Assembly (NCBI RefSeq): GCF_000739715.2
Contig: NZ_BBJC02000005.1
Location: 218,480 to 282,479 of the forward strand
DNA: 64,000 bases
DNA from: Falsirhodobacter sp. alg1
Lineage (GTDB): Bacteria; Pseudomonadota; Alphaproteobacteria; Rhodobacterales; Rhodobacteraceae
Reading direction: 5' to 3'
The first letter of the stretch is position 1. Every line of letters begins with the position of its first letter. Under the pieces are notes generated by a model, which was not told the DNA's origin, ran no database searches, and saw only the letters and a program-made list of their open reading frames with translations. The position numbers and the translations under genes were made by a program. This document shows, piece after piece, positions 25,704-34,997 of this stretch.

Positions 25704-26258
25704 ATGCGCGGCTTGTTGACGCTTCTATCCTCCATGTTTTTGGGTACGACACCCCGTGACAAGACATGGCCGCATGAGGATGATATCCGTTCCTTTCATA
25801 CGATGGTTTCCTTGGGGGATGTAAAGGCGGTGCAAAAGGCGCTTGATGCCAATCCCGCACTTGCAACCAGCACGGACCAGTTCCTGTTCCAACCCATCCA
25901 TCTGGTATGCGATGTGGATCATTACCCGCTCATTCCGCTGTTGCTGAGGTATGGGGCCGATATCAATGCCGTCAATGAAGACGGGCACAGCCTGCTCCAT
26001 ATAACGAACGACCCGGACCTTGTGCCCCTGATCGTCGCGGCGGGGGCCGATCTGGAGTTGCGCGATCTGCAAGGCAGAACTCCGCTTCTGGTCGCCCTGA
26101 CCGAGCCGGACATTTACGATGTGGTTGACGCGCTGCTGGAGAGTGGTTCGGACCCGAACGCGCGAGATCGCAGGGGCCGCTCCGTCTTGGACTATGCCCA
26201 TGCGGATGGCACCGATGAGGATCTGCTCGACCTGCTTATGGATGCGGGCGCCGAATAA
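25704..26258 (+). CDS. Ankyrin repeat protein
   Basis: This 184-residue protein has about four ankyrin repeats between residues 33 and 184 (LGDVKAVQKALDANPAL, LIPLLLRYGADINAVNEDGHSLLH, LVPLIVAAGADLELRDLQGRTPLL, VVDALLESGSDPNARDRRGRSVLD). The N-terminus is short and weakly hydrophobic; a secreted form is possible but not clear. The GAAAGG ribosome site lies inside an inverted repeat (GCATAC 25668-25673 / GTATGC 25697-25702). The target protein is unknown. The 139 bases behind it up to the AKR gene show nothing notable. Confidence 0.82.
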   Translation: MRGLLTLLSSMFLGTTPRDKTWPHEDDIRSFHTMVSLGDVKAVQKALDANPALATSTDQFLFQPIHLVCDVDHYPLIPLLLRYGADINAVNEDGHSLLHITNDPDLVPLIVAAGADLELRDLQGRTPLLVALTEPDIYDVVDALLESGSDPNARDRRGRSVLDYAHADGTDEDLLDLLMDAGAE

Positions 26259-26397
26259 TCAGCACCCGTATCCCCTTGGCTGTTCCGAATATGTGGCCCG
26301 AACCCGCTTGGTAAAGAACCGGGCGATCATGCCGATGGCCTGATGCCCGGTGCCACGGCGGCCTGCCGCAATAAGGATGCGGCGACGGTCCTACTCC

Positions 26398-27378
26398 TTA
26401 TCGGGTACGGCCTTTGCCCCACATGTCAATATCACTGCCGAGGGCCGATTTCAGCGGATCGGATGCTTCGGTCAGAGCTTGGAGAACTGCCGGCTCGGCC
26501 TTTGCCTCCAGAAGCTTTTTCAAACCACGGCTCTGCTCTCCGTTTCGGGTACCGACGATCACACCCCCAACGGCGGGCCGGGATTTGAGCCATGCCACTG
26601 CCAGCTCTTCCATCGACATCCCTGTCTCATCAACCAATTTCCACAAGGCATCCAGAAGATGCTGGCCTGCTTCTTCGGCCCCTTCCTCCTTGTGGACCGC
26701 CTGCTCCCATTTGCGGTGATCAAACATGCGCGTCCGGGCACGATCCACCGGAAAATCCTGCAGCGATTTGTATTTTCCGGCCAGCAAACCCTGCATCAAT
26801 GAAGAATAGCACATGATCGGTACGCCGGCCGCTTCACACTTCGGCTGGACTTCAAACTCGATCGCCCGGAAGAACAAATGGTATGGAACCTGATTTACGG
26901 AAATTTCGCCAAGTGACAGCGCATCATCCATATCCTTGCTGCCGAAGTTCGAGACGCCATACCAGCGGATCTTTCCCTCCTCCTTCAGCTTTTTCAGAGC
27001 GCCAATACTGTCTTCCAACGGAACGTTCCGGTTCGGCCAGTGCAGCATGTAAAGGTCGATATAATCCGTGCCCAGATTTTTCAGGCTGCGATCACAAGCT
27101 GCCAGAATATCATCAGGGGCGAGGTTCGGTGTCGCCACCTTTGACGAAATCACCAGGTCCTGACGTTTGTTTCCCAACGCCTTCTCCAGAAGCTGCTCCG
27201 AATATCCCGCGCCATAGGCTTCGGCCGTATCGAAAAAATTGATACCCGCGTTATGCGCTTCCCGCAGCGCATCAATAGAGTCGCTTTCCTCTTGCGCGCC
27301 GAATGCACCTGCGCCGCCCATGCAGCCATAGACGATAGGGCTGGTCACCAGATCCGTATTACCGAATTTCGTGTTCAT
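26398..27378 (-). CDS. Aldo/keto reductase
   Basis: This 326-residue NADPH-dependent TIM-barrel reductase keeps the catalytic tetrad: Asp and Tyr in FFDTAEAYGAGYSE, Lys in VISSKVA and His in YMLHWPN. The C-terminal cofactor segment is GVIVGTRNGEQSR. AGGAG is well placed before ATG 27378, though the frame is open further upstream. It is the last gene of the LacI-linked leftward operon, suggesting reduction of a sugar or sugar-acid carbonyl; the substrate is not known. Confidence 0.9.
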   Translation of the reverse strand: MNTKFGNTDLVTSPIVYGCMGGAGAFGAQEESDSIDALREAHNAGINFFDTAEAYGAGYSEQLLEKALGNKRQDLVISSKVATPNLAPDDILAACDRSLKNLGTDYIDLYMLHWPNRNVPLEDSIGALKKLKEEGKIRWYGVSNFGSKDMDDALSLGEISVNQVPYHLFFRAIEFEVQPKCEAAGVPIMCYSSLMQGLLAGKYKSLQDFPVDRARTRMFDHRKWEQAVHKEEGAEEAGQHLLDALWKLVDETGMSMEELAVAWLKSRPAVGGVIVGTRNGEQSRGLKKLLEAKAEPAVLQALTEASDPLKSALGSDIDMWGKGRTR

Positions 27379-27421
27379 TACTGGTCTCCTGAATAGAATG
27401 TCATCAAGATCGAGCCGGCTT

Positions 27422-28657
27422 TCACCAGCTCCATAGTGTTCCGTCCTCAAGCCGGCTGACCGGCAGATAGGAGCGTTTGTAGGGATAGCGCGCAGCTGCC
27501 TCCTCGTCGAAGTCCACACCCAAACCGGCGCTTTCTCCAACGTGGATCATCCCGTTTTCGATCCGCAAATCGTGACGGAAGACTTCTGCCGATTGCGCGG
27601 AGCCAAAGCCGACAAATTCCTGAATGCCGAAATTGGGGGCCCAAAGCCCGATATGGGATTGTGCGGCATAGCAGATGGGCGACAGATCGGGTGCCCCGTG
27701 CGGGGCGATGCGCACATGATATATGGCCGCGAAATCCGCAATACGGCGCAATCCGGTAATACCCCCGGCATGCGTGGCGGCTGTGCGGATATAATCGATC
27801 CATTGGTTCTGGATCAGATCCTTGCAATCCCAGATGGTATTATAAACCTCACCGATCGCCAGCGGGGTCGTCGTATGATCGCGCACGATGCGGTAGCTTT
27901 CCTGGTTTTCCGCAGCAACCGCATCCTCCAGAAATAGAAGATCATAGGGCTCCAGCATCTTCCCCAGCCGCGCCGCCTCGATGGGCGTCAGCCGGCTGTG
28001 GACATCGTGCAGCAACTGGACATCAGGGCCGAAGCGCGCGCGGGCCTGCCGGAAAAGATCCTCGACGGAATTCATGTATTTGCGGGTGGACCAAGGCTGC
28101 TCCGGTGGCAGAGGGCGGCTGCTCTGCATTTCGAAATAGTCTTTCTTGTCGCCCATCACGCCATAGCTGCCCTCCATTCCCGGAACGGCAGATTGCAGGC
28201 GGATCGTCTGGAAGCCCTCACTTATCAGACGCGCGGCCTGATCCAGTGTTTCGGTTACGTCGTTTCCGGTGGCATGGGCATAAGTAGTGACAGCACGGCG
28301 GCTTTTCCCGCCCAGCAATTCATAGACAGGCAGATCGGCCGCCTTACCCTTGATATCCCATAATGCCATATCCACCGCGCCGACGCAGGCCATGTTTATG
28401 GGCCCCCTGCGCCAATAGACACCCTTGTACAGATACTGCCAGATATCCTCGATATCATGGGCGTTCCGTCCGATCAGGCAGGGGGCGACATGTTCCTGAA
28501 GATAGGTTGCAACCGCCATCTCCCTGCCATTGACCGTGGCATCCCCCACACCGTAAATACCGCTCTCCGTTACAATTTTTACTGTTACGAAATTTCGGCC
28601 CGGACTGCTGACGATAACCCTGACATCCGTTATCGCAAGATTTCTACCCGTTTTCAT
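27422..28657 (-). CDS. manD: D-mannonate dehydratase, enolase superfamily (ManD)
   Basis: This 411-residue enzyme removes water from D-mannonate to give 2-keto-3-deoxy-gluconate. The Mg ligands and catalytic residues align with the Novosphingobium ManD with a constant offset of eight: D218, H220, E244, E270, R291 and H320. Ala322 matches the Ala that marks the efficient mannonate-specific group, whereas weak or promiscuous members carry Pro. The gene sits with sugar ABC permeases and dehydrogenases, fitting hexuronate or mannonate catabolism. No uxuB, kdgK or kdgA genes are seen, so later steps must be elsewhere. Confidence 0.9.
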   Translation of the reverse strand: MKTGRNLAITDVRVIVSSPGRNFVTVKIVTESGIYGVGDATVNGREMAVATYLQEHVAPCLIGRNAHDIEDIWQYLYKGVYWRRGPINMACVGAVDMALWDIKGKAADLPVYELLGGKSRRAVTTYAHATGNDVTETLDQAARLISEGFQTIRLQSAVPGMEGSYGVMGDKKDYFEMQSSRPLPPEQPWSTRKYMNSVEDLFRQARARFGPDVQLLHDVHSRLTPIEAARLGKMLEPYDLLFLEDAVAAENQESYRIVRDHTTTPLAIGEVYNTIWDCKDLIQNQWIDYIRTAATHAGGITGLRRIADFAAIYHVRIAPHGAPDLSPICYAAQSHIGLWAPNFGIQEFVGFGSAQSAEVFRHDLRIENGMIHVGESAGLGVDFDEEAAARYPYKRSYLPVSRLEDGTLWSW

Positions 28658-28746
28658 ACATCCGGCCTCTGGCTACATGTTCGATCATTTCGCTCAATGG
28701 TGCGGGGGCTGGCCCCGCCCCCGGCAATTTCAATTTTGCGTCTTGG

Positions 28747-29571
28747 TCAGGCATAAATTTCATCCACCAGCATACAAAGATGGGCGATATCCTTTGCCAG
28801 ATACGGCAGCACGTCATCCCCCATCCGCTGGCCGTGCTCTCCGGCCTGCCGGTTGTATTCTGCAGGCATACAGAACGTGCCGGTGAAACCGGATTTGTGC
28901 AACTCCTGCACCAGTTCGCGCCAGCTGTAGCCACCATGATCATGAGTGGTCCAGTGAATGGTATATTCTGCCTCCTGCTCCGGCCCGTTCCGACGGAAGT
29001 GGCAGGCATTCTTGAAATTCACCAATCCATTCAGATGCGGGCGTGCAATATCGACAGCCATTCGCACCGGCTCTCCATCGACGGCGCAATGACCCATGTC
29101 CAGAACTGCACAGACCTGTTTGGGGTCATATCCCGCCAGCAGATGTGCAAGGCCTACCGCACTCGCGATATGCACACCGGAATGGTTCTGCACACCGATC
29201 GCGACACCGTTACGCTCCAGCGCAGGAAGGACCGCATCGAAACTGCGGCGATAACGATCCACCGACTGCATATAGCCGATGCCCATATCTACGGGTGCGC
29301 ATATCCGGATGATGCCGACGCCGGCTTCACCGCAGGCATCAATGGTGGCCTCGTCGATATCGCCGGCGATGCTGGGCGTTTTCAAACCATGACTAGCCAG
29401 CAGTTCCACCGCTTCCGGAAGATCCTTTGTCACATTCTGCGGTTCCACCTGATAGCCGGGCCGAACGGCGAGTTCGACCCCGTCAAAACCCAGTCCTTTC
29501 AGCTTCTGTGCCAGTTCCAGCAGCGGCTCGGTCCACGGTTTGGTGAACGCGGTGATCAATGGCTTATCCAT
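28747..29571 (-). CDS. Sugar phosphate isomerase/epimerase family TIM-barrel protein
   Basis: This 274-residue xylose-isomerase-like TIM barrel (AP endonuclease 2 family) carries metal-site segments such as IGVQNHSGVH, CAVLDMGHCAVDGE and FCMPAEYNRQ. Relatives isomerise or epimerise keto sugars and sugar acids, or act as inosose dehydratases. Here it lies between manD and an ABC permease gene. The 89-base gap before manD has a small GC-rich hairpin (28702-28718) and nothing else. Confidence 0.82.
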   Translation of the reverse strand: MDKPLITAFTKPWTEPLLELAQKLKGLGFDGVELAVRPGYQVEPQNVTKDLPEAVELLASHGLKTPSIAGDIDEATIDACGEAGVGIIRICAPVDMGIGYMQSVDRYRRSFDAVLPALERNGVAIGVQNHSGVHIASAVGLAHLLAGYDPKQVCAVLDMGHCAVDGEPVRMAVDIARPHLNGLVNFKNACHFRRNGPEQEAEYTIHWTTHDHGGYSWRELVQELHKSGFTGTFCMPAEYNRQAGEHGQRMGDDVLPYLAKDIAHLCMLVDEIYA

Positions 29572-29617
29572 CAGATCAGGCCCCCTTTCATGATATGTAT
29601 GTGCGATATGGACATGA

Positions 29618-30490
29618 TCACCCCTTCAGGCCAGTGGTGGCGATTCCATCGATCAGCTTGCGTTGGAAGATGAAGAACACAATGAACATCGGCCCCAGTG
29701 ACAACAAGGACATCGCAAGCATCGGCCCCCAGGAACTGGAACCCCGTGCGGCCTGCAGCAACCGCAGCCCTTGTGGCACGACGTAATTTTCAATGGAGGT
29801 CAGGTAGATCAACGGCGTCAGGAAATCCTCATAGGTCCAAAGGAACGAGAAGACGGCTGTCGTAACCAAGGCTGGTGTCATCAACGGCAGGATGATCGAG
29901 AAAAAGATGCGGATCGGACCTGCCCCGTCGATCGCGGCGGCCTCGTCAAGCTCGCGCGGGATACCGCGGATGAACTGGATCATGAGGAAGATGAAGAATG
30001 CCTCGACCGCGAGGAACTTCGGCGTCACGATGGGCAGGATAGTGTTGATCCAGCCGAATGCGTTGAACAGGATATATTGCGGGATCAGCGACGCATGAAC
30101 CGGCAGCATGATCGTCATCAGCATCAGGGCGAACAACGGCTTCTTGAAGCTGAAATTCAAACGCGCGAAGGCATAGGCGACAAAGGAACATGACATCACA
30201 TTGCCGATGACGGCCAGGATCGAGATGACGAAGCTGTTCCAGAAGAACGTTTTGAACGGTGCTGCCACCCCTTCCCAACCGCGGGCATAGTTTTCCCATT
30301 CGAAATGGCGCGGGATGATGCTGGTATCGGAAAAGATGATGCTGGACGGCTTCAGCGAACTGACTGCAAGCCAGACCAGCGGATAAAGCATGATGATCCC
30401 GAACACGATCAGGAATGCATGCATGAACAGGCGTGAGCGGGTCTTCTTCCGCGCTGCCTGCTGATTGATGTCAGCCGCATCTGTGCTCAT
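29618..30490 (-). CDS. Carbohydrate ABC transporter permease (MalG type)
   Basis: This 290-residue permease has six predicted helices, and its EAA loop is ELDEAAAIDGAGPIRIFFSIILPLMTPALVT. ATG 30490 is preferred over 30514 because AAGGAGAAG lies just before it. It pairs with the next permease gene (about 20 bases away) in a CUT1-type sugar importer. The ATPase for this system is probably the gene at 36066, in the divergent operon. Confidence 0.9.
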   Translation of the reverse strand: MSTDAADINQQAARKKTRSRLFMHAFLIVFGIIMLYPLVWLAVSSLKPSSIIFSDTSIIPRHFEWENYARGWEGVAAPFKTFFWNSFVISILAVIGNVMSCSFVAYAFARLNFSFKKPLFALMLMTIMLPVHASLIPQYILFNAFGWINTILPIVTPKFLAVEAFFIFLMIQFIRGIPRELDEAAAIDGAGPIRIFFSIILPLMTPALVTTAVFSFLWTYEDFLTPLIYLTSIENYVVPQGLRLLQAARGSSSWGPMLAMSLLSLGPMFIVFFIFQRKLIDGIATTGLKG

Positions 30491-30510
30491 TTGTGCTTCT
30501 CCTTGTGCCA

Positions 30511-31416
30511 TCAATCCTCATCCCCGTAATGGACCCAGTATTTTGCGGTCAGAAATGAAATGGAGGTGGCGATGGCGATAATCCCGACCAGAACCCATGC
30601 GATGGCCGACGCATACCCCATCCGAAAGTCCGTAAAGGCCTGCTCGTACAGATACAGCGTGTAGAATAACGTGGAATCCGCGGGGCCGCCCGTACCGTCC
30701 GAGATGATGTATGACGGTGTGAACGCCTGGAACGCGCCGATCGTCTGCATCACAAAATTGAAGAAAATGATCGGCGTCAGCAGTGGTATCGTAACGTAGA
30801 AGAATTGCTGGACCGGGCGCGCGCCGTCGATCGCAGCGGCGTCATACATATCCTGCGGGATCTGCTTCAGCCCGGCAAGGAAGATGACCATGGGCGCCCC
30901 GAATTGCCATACGGCAAGCAAAACCAGGGTTCCCAACGCATAATCGGGGTTGGTGATCCAGCTTGGCGCATCATAGCCGAGGTAATTCCAGAGGAAGTGG
31001 TTGATGATGCCGTCATAGGAAAAGATCTGCCGCCACATCAAGGCAACAGCCACACTACCCCCCAGAAGCGAAGGAAGGTAGAAGACCGACCGGTAAAAGC
31101 CCAATCCCTTCAGACCCCGGTTGAGGATCAGCGCCACAAAAAGCGCAAAGGCAAGCTTCAGTGGCACCGAGAAAATCACGTAGGTAAACGTCACTTTCAA
31201 TGATTGAAGATAGCGCGGATCGCCCCCCAGCAACCGGGCATAATTGTCCAGCCCGGTCCACTCCGGTGCGTTGAAAAGGTCATAATTGGTAAACGACAGG
31301 TACATCGAACCTAGGATCGGCCCGAGGGTTAACAGGACAAATCCGACAATCCACGGTGACAGAAACAGGAATGCCACGCCGTTCTGCTTTTTCGACAGGT
31401 TTTTTGTCTGGCGCAT
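30511..31416 (-). CDS. Carbohydrate ABC transporter permease (MalF/UgpA type)
   Basis: This 301-residue CUT1 permease has a long first periplasmic region and the EAA loop DMYDAAAIDGARPVQQFFYVTIPLLTPIIFF. It sits between the binding-protein gene and the MalG-type permease. A stem-loop in the gap before it may lower its expression relative to the binding protein. Confidence 0.9.
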   Translation of the reverse strand: MRQTKNLSKKQNGVAFLFLSPWIVGFVLLTLGPILGSMYLSFTNYDLFNAPEWTGLDNYARLLGGDPRYLQSLKVTFTYVIFSVPLKLAFALFVALILNRGLKGLGFYRSVFYLPSLLGGSVAVALMWRQIFSYDGIINHFLWNYLGYDAPSWITNPDYALGTLVLLAVWQFGAPMVIFLAGLKQIPQDMYDAAAIDGARPVQQFFYVTIPLLTPIIFFNFVMQTIGAFQAFTPSYIISDGTGGPADSTLFYTLYLYEQAFTDFRMGYASAIAWVLVGIIAIATSISFLTAKYWVHYGDED

Positions 31417-31449
31417 AAGGCCGCTCCATCTTTTGCATTACGCGAAGGT

Positions 31450-31474
31450 GTTCCGGACCGCCTTGGCCCGGAAC
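31450..31474 (-). other. Stem-loop between solute-binding protein and permease genes
   Basis: Arms GTTCCGG and CCGGAAC (7 bp) enclose an 11-base loop in the 74-base gap after the binding-protein stop. As for the hairpin at 22336-22361, it fits an mRNA-stabilising or attenuating element typical of binding-protein operons. Confidence 0.5.
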
Positions 31475-31490
31475 GTCCGAAAAGAGAGCC

Positions 31491-32795
31491 TCAGTTGTTG
31501 AGCGCCGCGAGCTTTTCGTTGATTTCGCGAACAACGGTTTCGGACACCTCCAGCGGGGTGGCATCACCGAAGGCCACGGCCTCATTCGCGCGCTTGAACA
31601 TCCCGCTAAGCCCCCCGACACCGGGACGACGCGACGGCGCAGGCTCTTCCCGCAGCATCCGCAGGTAGCCTACCAGCTTTTTTTCCGCATCCGTGCCGCT
31701 GGTCCCGAACTTCTCCAGCCCTGCGGTCGAAGCGGGGATCATACCGCTGCCGGTATAATACATCTCCACCCCTTCAGGATCGAAATGCATGAAGTTGATG
31801 ATGTCGACACACAGATCCTTATCGGTGGCACGAGACCAGATACCCGTGGAATTCCCCGCATAATCGTAATGATGCTGCTTCATCTCGCCGCCCTCAAATC
31901 CGTTGGGCATCATCATCAGGTCTAGCGGATCCTCCATCAACGAACCAATACCGACGAAGCTGTCTGTGGTTTGCAGCAACATTGCCGCCCGGCCGCGCAC
32001 GATACCAAGCGTGGCCGAGTTATCGCCGGCCTGCGCCTGTACATCCGCCGGTGGGGCGCCCCCGTCCTGGCGCATATCCTCCCAGAACTGGAACCACTCC
32101 GCCAGATCTGCGGCCTCGAACCCGATGGAATGTTCGGGGGTAAACAGGGATTTTCCCTTAGCGCGAAGATAGATGTCACATGGCAGGTTGTTCCCGCCAC
32201 CATCCTCAATGCCCCAGAATCCGCGGCCGTGCTCTTTTCCAAGGGCTACAGCGGTTTCGTGCAGTTTTTCCCATGTGTAAAACTTGTCCGGCACGGCGAC
32301 ACCGACATCCTCGAACTTTTTGGGATTGTAGAAAATGGCGGTTGCGATGGCATCGTTCGGCATCGCGTATATTTCGTCCTTATAAGTGCAGGAAAAGATA
32401 CTGCCCGCCTGATAACCGGAAACATCCAGCGGATTCGGAATCCAATCCGTCAACGGGGCCAGCACCCCCCGCGCCGCGTATTCCGCCAGAAGATCAACGT
32501 TCACGCTGAACATATCCGGGGCATTTCCACCGGCAGCCTCGGTTGCAAGCTTGTCTGTAAACGAGCGGAAGCTGGAGAATTCGGGGATGATCTGCACCCC
32601 GGGGTTCTTGGCCTCATACGCCTTCAGCGTCTTGAGCGTTGTTGCCAGTTGTTCTTCGGATTCAACGAAGCCGCTGAAACGGACCCGCTTGGTGGCTTGT
32701 GCAGATGCACCTCTGGACATGACCGTCAGCGCAAATCCTCCGAACGCTGCCCCACCATGTACCAGAAATTTTCTGCGTGTTTGCGAAATAGTCAC
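31491..32795 (-). CDS. Sugar ABC transporter extracellular solute-binding protein (Tat signal)
   Basis: This 434-residue protein of solute-binding family 1 starts at GTG 32795, preceded by GGGAGGGG. The signal QTRRKFLVHGGAAFGG...GASAQ contains a twin-arginine motif, so export through Tat is likely. The mature part has the family ANDAFA/MPNDAIATAIFYNPKKFEDVG and WEKLHETAVAL features. It is the first gene of the leftward operon, opposite lacI, with a matching operator sequence about 90-100 bases upstream. Confidence 0.9.
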   Translation of the reverse strand: MTISQTRRKFLVHGGAAFGGFALTVMSRGASAQATKRVRFSGFVESEEQLATTLKTLKAYEAKNPGVQIIPEFSSFRSFTDKLATEAAGGNAPDMFSVNVDLLAEYAARGVLAPLTDWIPNPLDVSGYQAGSIFSCTYKDEIYAMPNDAIATAIFYNPKKFEDVGVAVPDKFYTWEKLHETAVALGKEHGRGFWGIEDGGGNNLPCDIYLRAKGKSLFTPEHSIGFEAADLAEWFQFWEDMRQDGGAPPADVQAQAGDNSATLGIVRGRAAMLLQTTDSFVGIGSLMEDPLDLMMMPNGFEGGEMKQHHYDYAGNSTGIWSRATDKDLCVDIINFMHFDPEGVEMYYTGSGMIPASTAGLEKFGTSGTDAEKKLVGYLRMLREEPAPSRRPGVGGLSGMFKRANEAVAFGDATPLEVSETVVREINEKLAALNN

Positions 32796-32880
32796 TTCGT
32801 CCCCTCCCGTGGCTGTGACCGGAACAGGGCGCCGCTGACAAATCCCTTTCATAAACCTGCGCCCATGGAATCAGACGTTA

Positions 32881-32895
32881 GTCAAACGTTACACA
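32881..32895 (-). promoter_or_regulatory. Candidate LacI-family operator, leftward operon
   Basis: Read on the minus strand this is TGTGTAACGTTTGAC. It agrees with the site at 33090-33104 at 13 of 15 bases and is oriented toward the binding-protein gene. Both have the central CG flanked by A/T that LacI-family operators share. It lies 86-100 bases before GTG 32795. Confidence 0.6.
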
Positions 32896-33084
32896 TCGAT
32901 CAAGAAAATATATGTATGATGATCGGCGAATCTGGAATGATAAGCTGGAAGCCGCCACAGGTCAGATTCAAGGATGGCCCCAAGAATATTACATATACAT
33001 AGCTACAATAGCTACTTAGCGCAGAAAAACAGATATATCGCTGTCACATCATTTTCTGGCTGGAAATATGAATCCATTCCTGAA

Positions 33085-33104
33085 TACTATGTGTAACGTA
33101 TTAC
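33085..33104 (+). promoter_or_regulatory. Candidate -10 element and LacI-family operator, rightward operon
   Basis: TACTAT (33085-33090) resembles a -10 hexamer and abuts TGTGTAACGTATTAC (33090-33104), the second copy of the presumed operator. It is 75 bases before the lacI-type start at 33179. The rest of the 383-base intergenic region is AT-rich, with a direct repeat ATAGCTAC around 33000, and holds no gene. Confidence 0.55.
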
Positions 33105-33178
33105 CAGTTCACAGATCTGACTGGTACGCAGGGCTTCGGGCAGGATTGGCCCTACGCTTTCCGAAAGAGAAGGTACAT

Positions 33179-34231
33179 ATGGCCGGTATCAAGGATGTGG
33201 CGAAAATGGCCGGTGTTTCGGTCAGCACGGTTTCCAATGTCATAAACGGCCGCCATGGCAAGATGGGGCATGACACGCTGTGCCGCGTGCAGGACGCGAT
33301 ATCGACCCTGAAATACGTCCCGAACGCCGTGGCGCGGCAATTGCAGTCAGGGCAGATCAGGACATTGGGGCTTATCGTTCCTTCCGTGGCGAACCCGTTT
33401 TGGGGCAACGCATCGCAGGTGATCGAGAAAGAGGCCAAAGCCCATGGCTACCAGGTATTGATCTGCAACGCCGAACGCGATCCGGATACCGAGGCGGCTT
33501 ATCTGGAATCCCTCTACAGTTCCGGCATCCGAGGGGTAATTCTGGGGTCATCCCCCGTGTCGCTGGACCATCTGCAGAAGCAGGCGGAAAAAGGTATGCG
33601 GATTGCCGCCTTTGATCGAAATACCCAAGGTATCCAGCAGTTGCTGTCCTGCTCGATCAGCATCGACCAGATCTCGGGGGCCCGCATGGCGGCACGGCAT
33701 CTGGTCGGGCTGGGTCATAAGCGGATCGGCTTCATTTCCGGCCCGATCGGCACGTCCAGCCGGATCGCACGGCTGGATGGTCTGCGGGCAGAGCTGGCAA
33801 AGGTCGGGGTGGAACTGGATGACGAATTGCTGTGGCTCGGCCGGAATGCCTCCGGCTTTGGCGACAGCCAGGCAGCAGAGCTGGGCCGGTCCGCAATCCG
33901 CGAACTGATGACATTGAACAACCCGCCCACCGCCGTGTTCTGCATCAATGACATGTATGCCATTGGCGCGCTGTCCGGCGCCCGTGAACTGGGTTACCGC
34001 GTTCCCGAAGATCTGTCGGTGATCGGATTTGACGATATCTACCTGGCAAAGGTCATGTCGCCGCCGCTGACAACCATCCAGCAGCCGCTGGAACAGATGT
34101 CCAAACTGGTGGTCGCCAAGTTGATCGAGGCGTTGAGAACCGATGGTGCAATCGATGATCCATACATCGAAATGCGCCCGGAGCTGATCGTCCGGTCCTC
34201 TACCGCCGCCCCGAACCCAAGGAAAGCTTGA
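33179..34231 (+). CDS. LacI-family transcriptional regulator
   Basis: This 350-residue regulator has a helix-turn-helix and hinge (IKDVAKMAGVSVSTVSNVINGR...VPNAVARQLQSG), followed by a periplasmic-binding-like effector domain (LGLIVPSVANPFWG, GFISGPIGTSSR, ICINDMYAIGAL, VIGFDDIYLA). AGAGAAGG precedes ATG 33179; the longer frame overlaps the operator. It heads the operon with the SDR, dehydrogenase, ATPase and Gfo/Idh genes and is divergent from the transporter genes, so it probably controls both. Confidence 0.92.
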   Translation: MAGIKDVAKMAGVSVSTVSNVINGRHGKMGHDTLCRVQDAISTLKYVPNAVARQLQSGQIRTLGLIVPSVANPFWGNASQVIEKEAKAHGYQVLICNAERDPDTEAAYLESLYSSGIRGVILGSSPVSLDHLQKQAEKGMRIAAFDRNTQGIQQLLSCSISIDQISGARMAARHLVGLGHKRIGFISGPIGTSSRIARLDGLRAELAKVGVELDDELLWLGRNASGFGDSQAAELGRSAIRELMTLNNPPTAVFCINDMYAIGALSGARELGYRVPEDLSVIGFDDIYLAKVMSPPLTTIQQPLEQMSKLVVAKLIEALRTDGAIDDPYIEMRPELIVRSSTAAPNPRKA

Positions 34232-34236
34232 TCGAT

Positions 34237-34974
34237 ATGAGCATGGCAAAACAACTCTCGGGTCGTCATATCCTGATTGCAGGCGCGACCAGCGGCATGG
34301 GCCGCGCGACGGCCCGTGCCGCAGCAAATGCAGGGGCCGCAATGATGCTGATCGGCCGCGATCCGGATCGTTTGGAAGAAATCCGGCGCGAGGTGCAGGA
34401 TCTGGGTGCGGCCGACATCCTATGCATTCAGGCAGATGCAAGCGATAGAGCCGCCCTGTCTGCCGCATTGTCAAAGCATGAGGCCGCCTTGGCGACAGTA
34501 GATACGCTGGTCAATTCCATCGGTGTCAATCTGGTTCAACGCGCATTCATGGAGCTGACAGACAGTTCCTGGACCTCGATGATCGACACGAACCTGAACG
34601 CGGCCTTCAATCTGGCGCAGGTAATGGTGCCTGTGTTCCGCAAACGCGGTGGCGGGCTTCTGGTGAACATTTCCTCTACCGCAGCAAAAAAGCCGGACCC
34701 CTCGGGGGCAGCCTATCAGGCAACAAAGGCCGCCGTGATGGCAATGACCCATGCGATCATGGAAGAGGAATGGCAGAACGGCATCCGCGCCACGGCCATT
34801 CTGCCCGGTATGACGGATACGCCGCTGCTGGAAAAACGCCCCACCCCGCCCACGGATAAAATGCGCGCCCGCGCCTTGCAGCCTGAGGATATCGCCGAGG
34901 CCTGCATGTTTGTCATCACACTGCCCGAACGGGCGCATGTATCGGAACTGGTCATACAGCCCGCAAAACGATGA
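34237..34974 (+). CDS. SDR-family oxidoreductase
   Basis: This 245-residue short-chain dehydrogenase has the cofactor motif AGATSGMGRATA, the NSIGVN strand, and the catalytic Ser-Tyr-Lys in NISSTAAKKPD...AAYQATKAAV. AAGGAAAG lies 10 bases before ATG 34237; a TTG at 34228 is also open. In this cluster it probably oxidises or reduces a sugar acid, for example fructuronate/mannonate interconversion, but that is a guess from context. Confidence 0.88.
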   Translation: MSMAKQLSGRHILIAGATSGMGRATARAAANAGAAMMLIGRDPDRLEEIRREVQDLGAADILCIQADASDRAALSAALSKHEAALATVDTLVNSIGVNLVQRAFMELTDSSWTSMIDTNLNAAFNLAQVMVPVFRKRGGGLLVNISSTAAKKPDPSGAAYQATKAAVMAMTHAIMEEEWQNGIRATAILPGMTDTPLLEKRPTPPTDKMRARALQPEDIAEACMFVITLPERAHVSELVIQPAKR

Positions 34975-34997
34975 CCCAGCGGCAGAAGGGGGAGATA

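Noticed and set aside
31971-33002. 343-residue open frame opposite the solute-binding protein
   Set aside because: Covers the binding-protein gene and its promoter region, no family features.
33548-34474. 308-residue antisense frame over the LacI and SDR genes
   Set aside because: No domain; spans two real genes and their junction.
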